Positions 44,751 through 56,126 of a stretch of DNA of 64,000 nucleotides are shown piece after piece. Source of the stretch: Branchiostoma floridae (Eukaryota; Chordata; Leptocardii; Amphioxiformes; Branchiostomatidae); assembly GCF_000003815.2 (NCBI RefSeq), contig NC_049984.1, forward strand, positions 11,220,718 to 11,284,717, written 5' to 3'. The notes beneath the pieces were generated by a model. The model was not told the origin of the DNA. It worked only from the letters and a program-made list of their open reading frames with translations, and did not search any database. Positions within the stretch are counted from its first letter, which is position 1, and each line of letters opens with the position of its first letter. The position numbers and the translations under genes were made by a program.

Positions 44751-47700
44751 ATGGCGGAAAGGAACATGGCACAAAAAGTCCATTTCCACGAAGACGAAGG
44801 TCAACGGTAGGTAGAATTTCGTTCAAAGTTGTATGTAAAGTATTAACGTGTTAATGGAGGGCTCAGAAATCTTCGTACTTGGAGGGGAAATCGTCTTTTT
44901 GCTGGCTGCACTGCACCGTAAATTATGATCCGTAAAACCAAGGAGGTTCTATCCTTAAAAAAATCAAAGTTATGGGTCTATGCTTTTCTGAGGAGTGGTG
45001 CCGAAGTCCTTAACTAAACAGCAAAGAAACAGTGTGTCCAAAACACTATTATCCCTATAACGTTATAAATCTCCTTGGAGAACGATTATTCAGTACCCGG
45101 GACATGACAGCAGCTAGCGGGCCGGCCGCGGTGGGGGAGGGGGGTCTGACCAATGCAGGCATCATAGTCTGATGCATAGTGGCTACAGACATCGACAGTT
45201 CACGCCAGGTTGATCTGTCCTGGGCATTCTCCATCCAGTTAGTTACCAAGAAGGTTAACATTTTAACGTTAACCTCTTTGGGGCAACTTAACTTAATTTT
45301 GTTTGTTTGTTTGTTTGTGCCTTTATTTCAAAAAATAAATTGATTGAATTGATTGCATCTTGATGACAGCTTCTAATCTTACAGATCAGAATGATGTCCA
45401 AGTCTAGTGAATTTTACTGTATGTCATGTGTATTTCATCATACTCATATCATAGGTAGTTAGAGCTTTGTACGGGTAGATTAGATACAGGTCCAAATTAA
45501 TGGAACACTGGTGTTCCAGTTCTGTACTGTTTAGTTGTGGGGGCGAAAATTTCTCATATCACTAAATCGAGGGCCGAAGGCCCGAGGCGTCGCGCCAGAG
45601 GCGCGACCCTTCTAGGGGGGTCCGGGGGCATGCACCCCGCAGAAAAATTTCAAATCTTAACCCTCTGAAACGCTATTTCCTGTATTTTGAGGGGCAAATT
45701 TTGCTGCCAGACTAAGCTAACTTCAATGACATTTCTATCAAAAATACACATAGTTTTAGCTTTAGTTATTGAGGGCGACACCCCCAACATATTTTCACCA
45801 TCTCGAGCGGTTGCAAGGTAGGTTCTGGAAATTTTTGAAGTCTAGACCCTCTGAAACGCCATTTCCTGTATTTTGAGGGACAAATTTTGCAGACAGACTA
45901 AGCTGAATTTAATTAAACTTCTAGTAGAGAAAACGATTTTTGAGGGCGACGACCCACGCACCAACATATTTTGCACTACGTCGTCGTGAGCCCCGAAGAT
46001 GCAAGCCGCCGCAAGGGAGTTTTGGAGAGATTTTTAAATCAGGACACTTTGAATGCCATTTCCTGCATTTGTGGGGAACATTTTGCTTGTAAACAAATCT
46101 AAGTTTGATAATGAAATTTCTACTAGAAAAAGGTCGTGGGGGACGACACTCCGGTAGCATTTTCCCACTATGTCCAGTGCCGACGGCGTGAATCCTCACA
46201 AGGGAGGTCCTTTGAAATTTTAGAAATCTGGACCCTCTGAAACGTCATTTCCTGCATTTTCAGGGCCAAATTTTGCCAGTAGACTAGCGAGATTTGATGA
46301 AATTTCCATTAGTGAAAATATACACAAGGGTTTCAGCTTGATTTTGAGTGTTTCAGCTTATTTTATCGTGGGGGCAACGCCCCCACGATCTATTTTTTGT
46401 GGGGGCGGCGGCCCCCACTGCCCCCACGGTGCCGCCGCCACTGAGGTCCGGACCTGTACCTAAACCCGTGTACCTGTACCTGTACGTACCTAAATTTGTT
46501 TAGGTACACAGCTCTGTAAGCAGCTAAGGCAATTAAGGCCTGTGACAAAAATTTCTGTCAAACATGAAAATCGAACCAAAAAACAACTTGTTTGCTTTTT
46601 TGGCCAAAAAAAGTTAAGCTTCCTTCACTTTAAGCAGAATAACCAAGGATAAAGTTATTCTACGTCTAATATCTTGATGAATGTGAAGGCTTAACATGCT
46701 GTCCCCATCTTTAAGGCTTGAACATATGAAGAGAACAATGTTTTTTTTAAACAAACTGTGTATTTCTAACCCAAAATTCCAGCATATCACATACAAATTC
46801 ACCAGTTTCTAGTACATTTTTAACTTTTAAAGCATTTTGTGAAGTTTTATCTTGATACGACTACGCGAGAGAAAGTTGTAAGAACGTAAGCACTTTAACA
46901 TCAGCTACACGCGTGTCACAGGCCTTAATTTACATGAGAGTGGAAGAATATTGTCATCTGAGATGTTAAAGACATTCAGTATCATTTTCTGCCTTGGATG
47001 TTGATTTAACAAATGTTTGTCATTGCTTACTTTTATTGCAGTTTTGACAAAGTGGACAATCATGGGCATGATGCTCCAGATCTAGATGCAGATGGAAAAA
47101 ACCTCATTAGCATTGGTGAGGGTGCCGATTCCAAAGAGACTAGTTACTACAGTGGCAACACATACCTGGTCCATGAAGACAACGGAACATCTGATGGGAG
47201 TTTGGAAAAAGAGGTTGAGAACTTGACAATATCCAATGGTGATGACCTTGAAGCATCTGCAGAGTCAGCTCCATTGGGGGCAGGCCTGGAGCAGGGTCAG
47301 AGGGTCTCTAGCAAAGAGATATATGCCGCATCCTCATCAAATTCGCTTTTTCCATCTGATGGTGCAGAATGGAAACTAGATGAGTCGACTTTTCTGGACT
47401 ATGCAGACGAGCAGTGCCGTAGTACTCCTAGGAGGTGCAGGAGAGTTACTCAGGGCTTGATATATAACAAAGTGGTTAGTGATATTATTAACATTGCATC
47501 TGACAATTGACTTGATAGTTTGTGTTGATATTTTGTATTTGCAGTCAGTCACATTTGATGATGTGCTTATCTATGACAAACATTTTTGTTTTTTTCTTTC
47601 ATTTTTATGTGACCTAAATGCTTTGTCATATGCATTCTTTTTAATTTCGAGTTACAGTGTATATTTATTTGTCAACATCATATAGATCAGTCCAACTAGC

Positions 47701-50414
47701 CAAGAATACAGGCAAGGGAAAGAGTGGAAGTTAGGGGAATGTTTGGGCAGTGGCACCTTTGGAGAGGTTTATAAGTGCGAGTCACTATCAACAAGAGAGC
47801 ATTATGCAGTGAAAAAGGTAAAGGTGAAAAAGGAAGACTGTATCATAATTGATTAAGCAATGATTTTTATTTTTGTCATTTCTATGTTGTGATTTATTTG
47901 CAATACTTATCACTTAGATCTACTGCTGTTTGTTTTATTTCATTAATTGATGAAGGTAATGTTCATTTTAATAATACATAAGGAAAATTTACATAACTTC
48001 TGCATATATTGTTTGGCTGTAATGCAAATGCAGTTAAGTGTGAAATTATAAGCTAGGGGGTGCACTTGTGTTTATCAATTGTGGTGATTCCCCAGGTTCC
48101 TACTACTTCTCCTGATGGACAGGAAAGGCCAGGGTGGGCAAGATTGGAGGAGATTAAACTATGGCAGAAGCTGGGCAATCATCCCAATGTGTGCGAGCTG
48201 TATGGGGTGACATATGAAGACAAAGCGTTCTGGTTCCATATGGAACTTGTGAAATTTGGTCAGTTTTATGTTTTGTTTATTTCAGTTGTACTTACAAACA
48301 TGTTGTTAGCTGATTGGAAACAAGCTTTTCAATCAGCCCTGAGTAGTGAAAGAGTTATCAGAATACTGCTAACTGATAGCCTCTGTGATGCGGTCTGCCT
48401 AAACACCACAAACGACCACAAACAACCACAAACGACTCTAATAAGCAGTGCATATGGGACCTTATGTGACGCACTGGAGACAAAGTTTATACATTTAATA
48501 TGATTTATGAATTTCAAAAATTTAACAACTCCTACGTATTCACGAGTTATTTCGAGTTAGTCCGCTGGTTTCAAGATGGAAGCAATTCTTGGCCGCCTGT
48601 TGGATCACCTGTGCTACTGGAGTCTGCATGGGGAAGTTCTTGATACCTTCCTCAGCTCCATAGACGACAGGGCGATAAAACTATGGAAGCTGTTGGGTAA
48701 TAGATTATAGCATGCCGCAATTCTGTCGTTATCAACTTATAAAACTTGTATACTAAGTGTTTTTCAGCCTCAAATGCAAGCAAGCACGATCCAACATCAT
48801 GGTGGCCAATAATTGCTTTAATCTTGAAACCGGACTAACTCAAAATACATGTAACTGGTAAATACGTAGGACTTGCTGCGTTTTTTTAATAAATGTATGA
48901 ACAATGTCTCCAGAGCGTGTTGCCATATAAATTGCATATTAGAGTCGTTTGTGGTGTTTAGGCAGACCCTCTGTGATGCATACATCTGTAGCATACTTTG
49001 GGTCATTTGGTAGACATGTTTAGAACTTTGAAAAATGCCACTCAAATTATCAAATTCTTCAAAACACTTTTTGACTTCAGCTGAGGATCCTGCACCCAAC
49101 CTGCCTGCGTATGTGACCAACCTGAATCCCAATAAACAGATCCCAATAGTGGGTTTACTGAAGGCAGGAGGAGGACTGTTTGAAGGACTTGGCTACATGC
49201 ACCAGCAGGAGAGCACACATAGAGACCTATCAAATGGTAGTTATTAGTGATGTTCTAAAATTTTTAAATAATGTCACTGAGTTATGATATGTTTTGCAGA
49301 ATATTTTGCAGAATATTTGATTATGTCTATAACATGTATATACATGTATATATATTGGTACAAATAGCACTCTCTCAGAATTACCAATTCAACAGTGCGG
49401 TAGTACTCCTGAGAACTTTGAGAAGTGTAGGAGAGTTACTCAGGGCTTGATATATATCAAAGTGGTTAGTGAATATATTATTAACATTGCATCTCACATG
49501 ACATGATAGTTTGTGTTGATATTTTGTATTTGCAGTCAGTCACATTTGATGATATGCTTATCTATTACAAACATTTTTCCTTTCTTTCATTTTTATGTGA
49601 CCTTTGTCCTCAATTGCAGCTAAGAACGTCATGGTGGGCACTGGATTCCAACTTAAGATCATTGACTTCTCCTTCATCCGTACTGCCACTGAAGACAAAC
49701 ACTTTGATAAAGACCTGAAAGGAGGACTAGCCTGCTTCTTCCAGCTGGTAACAAGAAAGAAGAAGGACCCCGACAACTGGACAAGCAAAGCTTTGGAAAA
49801 CTGCTTAAAGGTAAGTCTACACAGATTTCATTTTTTGGATGACATTCGCTCATTACTTTTTGGCTAAAAAAAGACATCAGAACTCATGACTGTGCTGACC
49901 CATAATGCCCCCAAAAGACCAACTTGGGGGGGGGGGGGGGAATGCCTAAAAATTGATGCACACGCAGATGTCATCCATGTCATCAAATCAACATGGCCTA
50001 AGTACACAAGATATGTTCATAACTACCAAGTTTTGTGAAATCTTTGCAGGTATGGAACTGAATGCTAAGAGTAGTACAAAATGAACATATACAGCAAGCG
50101 TTCAATTAATTGGTTGGATATAGATAGATGTATATATACTATCATCAAAGTAGCCCATTATATTGTTATTACCTAATGGGGGTCAAGAACAGGCCTGCAT
50201 TTTAACAGAGCTGTATTATATTTTGTTCTTGTTTTTTTTAAACCTTAAGGACAAAGGCGATGTGCAACTGTTGCTGCCACTGTGCCAACAATTGATATCC
50301 CATCTGGACTATCCCAGCGGCAGAGCGATCAATGTTGCAAGGTGGATGGCAGAGGATATAAACAGATGGCTTGCTAACATTCTGCTTGAAACCCAAGGGG
50401 TAAAGCATAATTAA
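44751..50414 (+). CDS. Protein-kinase-like protein with an unusual catalytic core, seven exons
   Basis: Exons 44751-44806, 47042-47474, 47686-47817, 48096-48258, 49081-49236, 49620-49810 and 50250-50414 join in phase (1,296 nt, 431 aa). Residues 1-163 are acidic and low in structure (MAERNMAQKVHFHEDEG, many D/E/S). The kinase domain begins around residue 170: Gly-loop GSGTFGEVY 184-192, beta-3 Lys in AVKK (about 206), alpha-C Glu in LEEIKLW (about 225), HRD 308-310, and the metal-binding Asp in IIDFS (329). Odd points: DFG is DFS, HRDLSNAKN has one extra residue before the Asn, and the segment from DFS to the helix-F-like DLKGG is only about 18 residues with no APE motif. The EYRQGKEWKL lead-in recalls NIK/MAP3K14, and the short activation segment recalls RNase L-type kinase folds; neither is secure. 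It may be a weak kinase or a pseudokinase. Confidence 0.78.
45467..46520. mobile_element. GC-rich element with four internal tandem units in kinase intron 1
   Basis: The ends agagctttgtacgggt and, inverted, a segment including aaacccgtgtac and cacagctct are imperfectly complementary. Inside, a unit starting ccctctgaaacgccatttcc and continuing cctg(t/c)attttgaggg and caaattttgc starts near 45661, 45847, 46045 and 46233 (spacing about 186-198 bp). It is preceded by GC-rich hairpins such as gggccgaaggccc and gtcgcgccagaggcgcgac, and ends with gggggcaacgcccccac-type palindromes. There is no coding capacity. Confidence 0.6.
47412..47615 (+). repeat. Source of an intragenic duplication (end of kinase exon 2 plus intron 2)
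   Basis: From cagtgccgtagtactcct through the exon 2 donor and into intron 2, ending at tttttatgtgacct. It is copied at 49393-49603. Confidence 0.85.
48381..48980. repeat. Large inverted repeat in kinase intron 4
   Basis: The left arm (about 48381-48614) and right arm (about 48778-48980) are inverted copies. Both contain gtctgcctaaacaccacaaa, a tcctacgtatt segment, gagttagtccg with ggtttcaagat, and a gttggatc end. Each arm read in its own direction shows VCLNTTND ... ALETxFIHL and YVFTSY. This suggests two head-to-head copies of one mobile element. The transcribed intron could form a long hairpin. Confidence 0.7.
49393..49603 (+). repeat. Duplicated exon 2/intron 2 segment in kinase intron 5
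   Basis: About 85-90 percent identical to 47412-47615. It has a 3' exon end encoding CRRVTQGLIY and the same gttagtga donor, but an insertion near its start. It has no obvious acceptor in frame, so it is probably a non-functional copy. It ends 16 bases before the acceptor of exon 6. Confidence 0.8.
49926..49940. repeat. Poly-G run (15 G)
   Basis: A homopolymer in the last intron of the kinase gene; its length may be unreliable. Confidence 0.9.
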
Positions 50415-52620
50415 CAGGGTCAGATGCCATCAGTGTTGCCTTCATCTTGTCAAGGTTGCATGATTCTGTACATTGTACATGTATTTGTCATCTCGAAATT
50501 TATGTATCTTTGGATTTTACCATGTTTTACTTTTAGTCAGAGACCCTTTCCTTTCACAGCATCATTGTGTTCAATGTTTTTTAATGAATTGAATTCTCGT
50601 GATGAGGATGTATGTAACTATTTGCAGATACATTTATGGAACATGTTAATGGTTACTTGATTTTTAATGAAATGCAATCTGAGAAAAGTGCCTGGTTTAT
50701 ATAAGATTAAAATGAACATTCCTGTGAAGATATGGGAACTTTGAGCCTATGGTGCATGGGCCTATGGTGCCAGTAAGAAGCTTCTGAATTTACCTGAACT
50801 GCAGAGACTGTCGTGCCCCCGCAGTCAGGAGCTGGCAGGCGGGTATCACTGCCATGCTGGTTGGTTGAAATTCAATTTTACTTGGCAACTTTCAAGGCAA
50901 GGTTAAAGTAAAAGTGAGTAAATGATCCTACTTTGATAAATTAATCATGATTCAGATCATGCATTGAAAGTGTGGTGACATAACATTAAAACTATGAAGT
51001 TAGAACTATGAAATTTCTTAACACATATTTAGACATAACGAATATGAGCATGGTGCTCTTTGTAAATACTGCAACTTCTATGAATTCCAAAATAGAGATA
51101 TTGAATATTATTGATATTATTATACTATTAGTATAAACTTTTAAGTTTAAGCACTATAGCAAAGAAAAAATATTTAGTAGCACTTTGCAGATTGGTAGCA
51201 AATAGAAAATGGTGATGGTTGTATTAATCTTTGAAAATGAGTCTGAAGAAGCTTTGATGTCTTCTGTATTTTGTAACTCAATGTCCATTTTCAGGACACA
51301 AATGCATTTTAGACTGTCTTGAATTTTACCATCAAATTATCTAAAATTTGTACATTTTTAACTATTTGTACATTTTGATATGGAGGGATTATTGCTTAAT
51401 AAATAATCTATATTTGTGAGTACAGGTTTGTGTGAGCTGTTTGATTTGCAGTTTGATCATCCATCAACATGATTGTACAATGATGTTAGAAGTGACAGTA
51501 TGTCATGTAATACACCATGTATTTGTACTGATTTATTTGAAACGATGCCTCAAAGGCTTTACTGATGTCCATAGACATTGTGCCAAACAAGGACTTTTCA
51601 TTTTGTTCTTTCACATCTTTTTCTTCCATTTGAAATGGATTTCCCCATTAGTTACATTTTCTGATTTTGTTTGAGTAAATTAAGGCATATTTTGACTTCT
51701 TTTGCAGCTTAATGACTAATGATGATGGCTGACAGTATGACTGCAGACTTTTTTTGCATTCCTCGGAAATACACTCTGATCAAAATTGATTTTGCAAGCA
51801 TTCATATAGTCATGATGTCCTGGTCGCTATTCATACCTGCAGTGACATGGTAACCTGCACTAATCTCCAAGCAGATCCTACGGTAGCATAAGATTAGTAT
51901 CAAAAGCTGGTACAGATTACCTGATAGCCGCTCAAGGGCCTTTTGAGCGGAGAAAGGCCTGGCCGCAGCACTCAAAACAAAGGAACGTACACATTCTCAA
52001 ATCGATGGCATTACGAAACTTTCCGGCATGATGATAGCAGTAATATACATTGCTTTCATCTCAAATCCTTTTTATATCAAGTCGGGGCGATGAAAGGGAA
52101 TTTATCATCCACCTAAACACAAGTTTTTGATACCCAATCATTTTTTGGGCACATAGTCTTTTCAAGGAGCTTTTATCACTCCTTGCTCAGAGTAATACAG
52201 GAATGAGACCTTATATAAACAATTAGATAATTTTCATGATAGGACTTGACTATATTCAACTTGTAATTCAGCACAGGTGGAACAGACAGATACCAATCAA
52301 TTAAAGGCATATGCCAATTAATTATGGTACTTTGCACCAATTATGCAAATAAGGGTTTAAAAGCCCTAATTTGCAAAAAAACATTGTGGGGATTTGTGAT
52401 GCATAAGTATGATATCAGGTATATGATAATCAGGATATTATACACAAACTCTTTCCAAACCACTTGTTGGGATGAGATTGCATGTCATCTAGTCAGTGTG
52501 GCCTTTGTAATTTGATAACGTACGACTCATACCATGGGCCAGATCAGAGAATCAAAGGTTCAGAAAGATATTTTGATATGGTAAAAGGGCAGGATCCAGA
52601 TTTTTAAGAGAAAAACACTT
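50415..52620. other. 3' flank of the kinase gene; no further gene recognised
   Basis: An aataaa at 51398-51403 is a distant poly(A) candidate. The region is AT-rich with no domain-bearing ORF. A diverged foldback end at about 51862-51910 is listed separately. Confidence 0.4.
51862..51910. repeat. Diverged end of the foldback family at 55322-55503
   Basis: atctccaagcagatcctacgg and the following agattagtatcaaaagct match the left arm of the element at 55322 with several changes. The opposite arm was not found. Confidence 0.5.
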
Positions 52621-52713
52621 CGCCCGATAAGGGACTCGAACCCTTGACCCTCAGGTACCATCTAAGGTGGCAGGCGTAAAAGCCTGATGCTCTACCAGCT
52701 GAGCTAACCGGGC
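52621..52713 (-). tRNA. tRNA-Lys(UUU) with a 20-nt intron
   Basis: On the minus strand the sequence runs from 52713 to 52621. Acceptor stem GCCCGGT/ATCGGGC pairs (one G-U) with G73. D arm GCTC-AGCTGGTA-GAGC. Anticodon stem TCAGG/CCTGA. TPsiC arm with GGGTTCGAGTCCC. The anticodon loop becomes CTTTTAA (anticodon TTT) only when 20 bases, 52676-52657, are removed after position 37, the canonical site for tRNA introns. The remaining length is exactly 73 nt. A and B boxes fit the consensus, and a TTTTT terminator follows (about 52613-52617). Overall it closely resembles metazoan tRNA-Lys(UUU). Confidence 0.9.
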
Positions 52714-52807
52714 GGTTGGGCATTGCGCAATACCCGCATGGTCATAAACTGTGGATAGACATTACACGCGGTGACCTGCGCAATGACCTGCGCACGAGCA
52801 CATGTTT

Positions 52808-52822
52808 GGATCCGCCATCTTT
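52808..52822 (+). promoter_or_regulatory. YY1-type motif upstream of NOP10
   Basis: ggatccgccatcttt is the reverse complement of an AAGATGGCGG-type YY1 site, common in promoters of ribosome-biogenesis and other housekeeping genes. It lies about 45 bases upstream of the NOP10 start codon, so it may be in the 5' UTR or core promoter. Confidence 0.4.
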
Positions 52823-52865
52823 GTTTCCCACCTGGACGCACGTGAGAGTCTAACACTACAGAAAA

Positions 52866-53967
52866 ATGTTCCTGTATTACTACTTAGGGGACAGTGGGGA
52901 GAGGGTGTACACACTGAAGGTAAGAAAATCGTATATTTGTCGTACGAGGCTTCACTTTGGTCGGAAATCTGTGATAATTGAAGAAAACTCGCAATTTGCT
53001 GACATGTGGGGAGGGGGGTAGTCACATGTGAAAAAAAAAAAGCCTTTGGACCCCTTCACACGGTAGTTCCTCGGAGAGGGACAGAATTTTATACCATTTT
53101 CTCCTACTAAGGACATTATATATTAGATTATAAAGTTGACTTTCCAAAAATGATACATCTGAATACTAGTTGATACGTTTATAATGCACTATAATCTCTT
53201 TCTTTAACCTCCTTGATATAACGTTATCTAGTAGAACCAAAAAAGGCAAAATAGAGAAAAAGTATGACGTCAGAGTTCAGAATTTTTATAGTATAATCTT
53301 TTTTTTATTTCTTCCAGAAGGTAGATCCGCATGGGAAGCCAACATTATCCGCACATCCGGGTAAGAACTTTGTTGTTTGTAATATATTTCTTGGCCATTA
53401 TATATTATATAATATATTTCACTATCATTACACAACTGTTACCAACAGACTGATAGAGCATAAAAAATTGAAGAGTAGAGTGACTAGAGAATAAAAGGCC
53501 TATAATATTTTTATCTGCATATCCAGCATAAACACCAGCTTTGCAGGCACACAGCAAGGAAGCTGCTAGCTTACATTAATACTAAATCATGAATCAACAA
53601 CTGCACATCACACCACACTGTAAGACTTTCAAAGCTATCTAATAAGGATGCTTTTACACTACTTTTTTATGATAGTTCTGGAAAAAAAACAAATTTTTGA
53701 ATCCCTAATCCTTGGTTGATAACTATGCTACTTGAAGGCATGACTATTTTTTGTTCTTTTCTGAATTGGTACTTGGTAGTTGGTGCATCCACAAGTTTCC
53801 TACACATGTATATTGAATTGTTGTGTCACAACAAATTGGGAATTGTCTCCCTTTTCTGCCCTGCTATAGCCCGTTTCTCTCCAGACGACAAGTACTCCAG
53901 ACACAGGATCACCATCAAGAAGAGGTTTGGTCTGCTGCTCACACAACAAGCCAAACCAGTCATGTGA
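52866..53967 (+). CDS. NOP10: NOP10, H/ACA ribonucleoprotein complex subunit
   Basis: Three exons, 52866-52919, 53318-53360 and 53870-53967, join in phases 0 and 1 to 195 nt, 64 aa plus stop, exactly the family length. The protein starts [18 protein letters not shown], continues [20 protein letters not shown] and ends [16 protein letters not shown] with a short tail. NOP10 binds dyskerin and is part of H/ACA snoRNPs, which guide rRNA pseudouridylation, and of telomerase RNP. It acts in the nucleolus and Cajal bodies. The [14 protein letters not shown] motif, nearly invariant in animals, is the clearest identifier. An aataaa at 54832-54837 is a likely poly(A) signal for a long 3' UTR. The upstream tRNA-Lys is divergent. 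Confidence 0.96.
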
Positions 53968-55321
53968 TCCTCATCAGCCAATCACCTGCCACTGATCCAG
54001 TCCATCATCTGACCTGAAGTCTTTCATCTGCGTTTTTATCAAACAACAGAGAATGGAAGATCACATCAACTTCTTCACCTATCACGTACATTGAACTGAC
54101 AAGTTCCCAGAGTGGAAATGCCTACCAGTGTTCAGTTTGGACTCAATAATGATGTTAGACTTCCTAAACAATGACACAAGAAACTGTGGACAATATCATT
54201 TTTATGTTATTGTTTTATTCCAATGCACCAGCACAGATGGGCAGAACAACATGTCATAACTTAATGTGATTATGAAAGTTCTTTTTTTTATGAGATTCTC
54301 TCTCAAGCTGTTTTAGGATAGACGCTGTGACTTTATAGTACAGCAAGGAGCTCAGTTTAAAGCTTCTTAGTTACAGATATGTAATATGATATTAGCACAG
54401 AGCCATACAGGTTGATTTCTTATGTAGAGCACACACACATAAGTCTTGACTTGCAGATACGAGATGTGATAGCTCAGTTTAGTAGAAAATGTTGGCATCT
54501 TTGTTGCTTAGATTTACAAACAAATTTTCTGCACACAAATCATAACATACACATATTCAGTAGTTGTACAGCATTAATTTGGAACACTCAGTGCCCCGCA
54601 AGTCTAAGGACATACATCAGGATCTTTTAAAGAAAATATGTGTATTTTTGTCTTAGTTCAGCTATGTTAACTACCGGTACTGTATACTCATCATTTTTGG
54701 GGAAAAAAAGCCAGCTCTCATACAGTACAATCTGGATAGTCTATGTCTCTCCATGTCTTACCTTTTTAGAAAAAGGAATATTGTGACAACTTGGCTATTT
54801 ATTGTAACGTTACCATCCTGTATCACACTACAATAAAATACCATATTGACAAGATGCATTCTGATTCTACCTGGGTATTTTTTGCAGGATATGTATGTGT
54901 GAATATGTTATAATTATTATTATTTCAATGGTTTTGCTGTTTGTCACTCACAGCCAGGGCTGCCCAACTAGCTTGTAGTCAATACAAAGAATTAGGCCTA
55001 CTAACAAAAACAATTACAAATGGAATGATTCAATGATATGTACATTCAGTCACAGGACAACAAGTGGTCAAACCCTCACCTGAATTGCACCAACAGACAA
55101 TAAACTGGATAGTTCCAGTGAGTGAGTGAGGTATGCATTGTTGTCTTATGTGTTGGATGAGAGTTTTGTTTTAAAACCACGTGGTCAAATTGGAATGTAA
55201 TGGTTATGTTTTGATCACTTTTTTCCATGAAATGAAGTGAAGCTTTGTTTCTGTGCCCCTTTTACCATTAAAAGGGGCATGAGTACAAGGGCATTAGGGG
55301 AAGGACTACAGTGCAGGACAG
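53968..55321. other. NOP10 3' UTR and downstream intergenic DNA
   Basis: No second coding region was recognised. A candidate poly(A) signal is at 54832-54837. Confidence 0.5.
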
Positions 55322-55503
55322 TAGTCTCCAAGCAGACCCTACGGTTCCTAAAGAGATAGTATCAAAGCTAGCACGGGACTTAGTATAGCGTCACCGGTGC
55401 CCGATTGACTCCCTTTGGCCAGCTATCTCCCTTTGGCCGGCTATACTCCTTTGCCAGCTTTGATACTATCTCTTTAGGCACCGTAGGGTCTGCTTGGAGA
55501 CTA
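55322..55503. mobile_element. Foldback MITE (182 bp)
   Basis: The left arm tagtctccaagcagaccc, followed by tacggttcctaaagagatag and tatcaaagct, is inverted almost perfectly at the right (agctttgatactatctcttt, then a ggtctgcttggagacta end). Arms are about 48 bp. Flanks gcaggaca and gcaggacc may be an 8-bp target duplication with one mismatch. A diverged end lies at 51862. Confidence 0.75.
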
Positions 55504-55852
55504 GCAGGACCGTAGCAAGGAGAATTGTGACATGAAGATAACAAGAGATAAAATACTCTGAAGCTCTATCTGACATAAAAGAAGAGGAATGAAACTTTTC
55601 TTTTGTGCTTTTGCTGATAGGACTACCTTTCCAAGGACAAGTGTTCCCTGTCCTCCAACCATCAGTGATGGTGTGTTCCAGAGAAGCACGGTGAAGTTAT
55701 TTCAGTGCTGCAATAATATTTTCCACCGTCGGTAGGCGCTTCTACCATGTCAGGAATAATGCCCCATTTACTGCAGTTATATTCTTACTCACTAGTGGGC
55801 GCTGCTCAGTGGATAGCGGGACCTTGGACTGCTGCATTATGGGAATAGGGCC

Positions 55853-55860
55853 TGACGTCA
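55853..55860. promoter_or_regulatory. CRE-like octamer TGACGTCA
   Basis: A perfect palindromic cAMP-response-type element, about 265 bases upstream of the ankyrin gene start codon. A small upstream ORF (ATGGCGGACATC... from about 55875) follows it and could be a uORF if transcribed. Confidence 0.35.
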
Positions 55861-56126
55861 GAGTTTGGAATTTCATGGCGGACATCAAGGGGACGGAAGC
55901 GAAGTCTGGGCAAAAATTGGGCGATATTTCTCTACTTGTATGGTCTATGCCCCATAAGAATACAATATAGAGAGGACAGTTTATACGTGAGGCCAGCTGG
56001 TACCGTTTAGTGACCAAGAGGAGGTATTTTCCGTTGTTGAAAGCCACGATCCGATGGCAGTGTTTTGACTATGTTTTGGAGATGAGATGAGAGGTGCGGC
56101 AGGCAGCAGGACCTAGCGGCCCCGCT

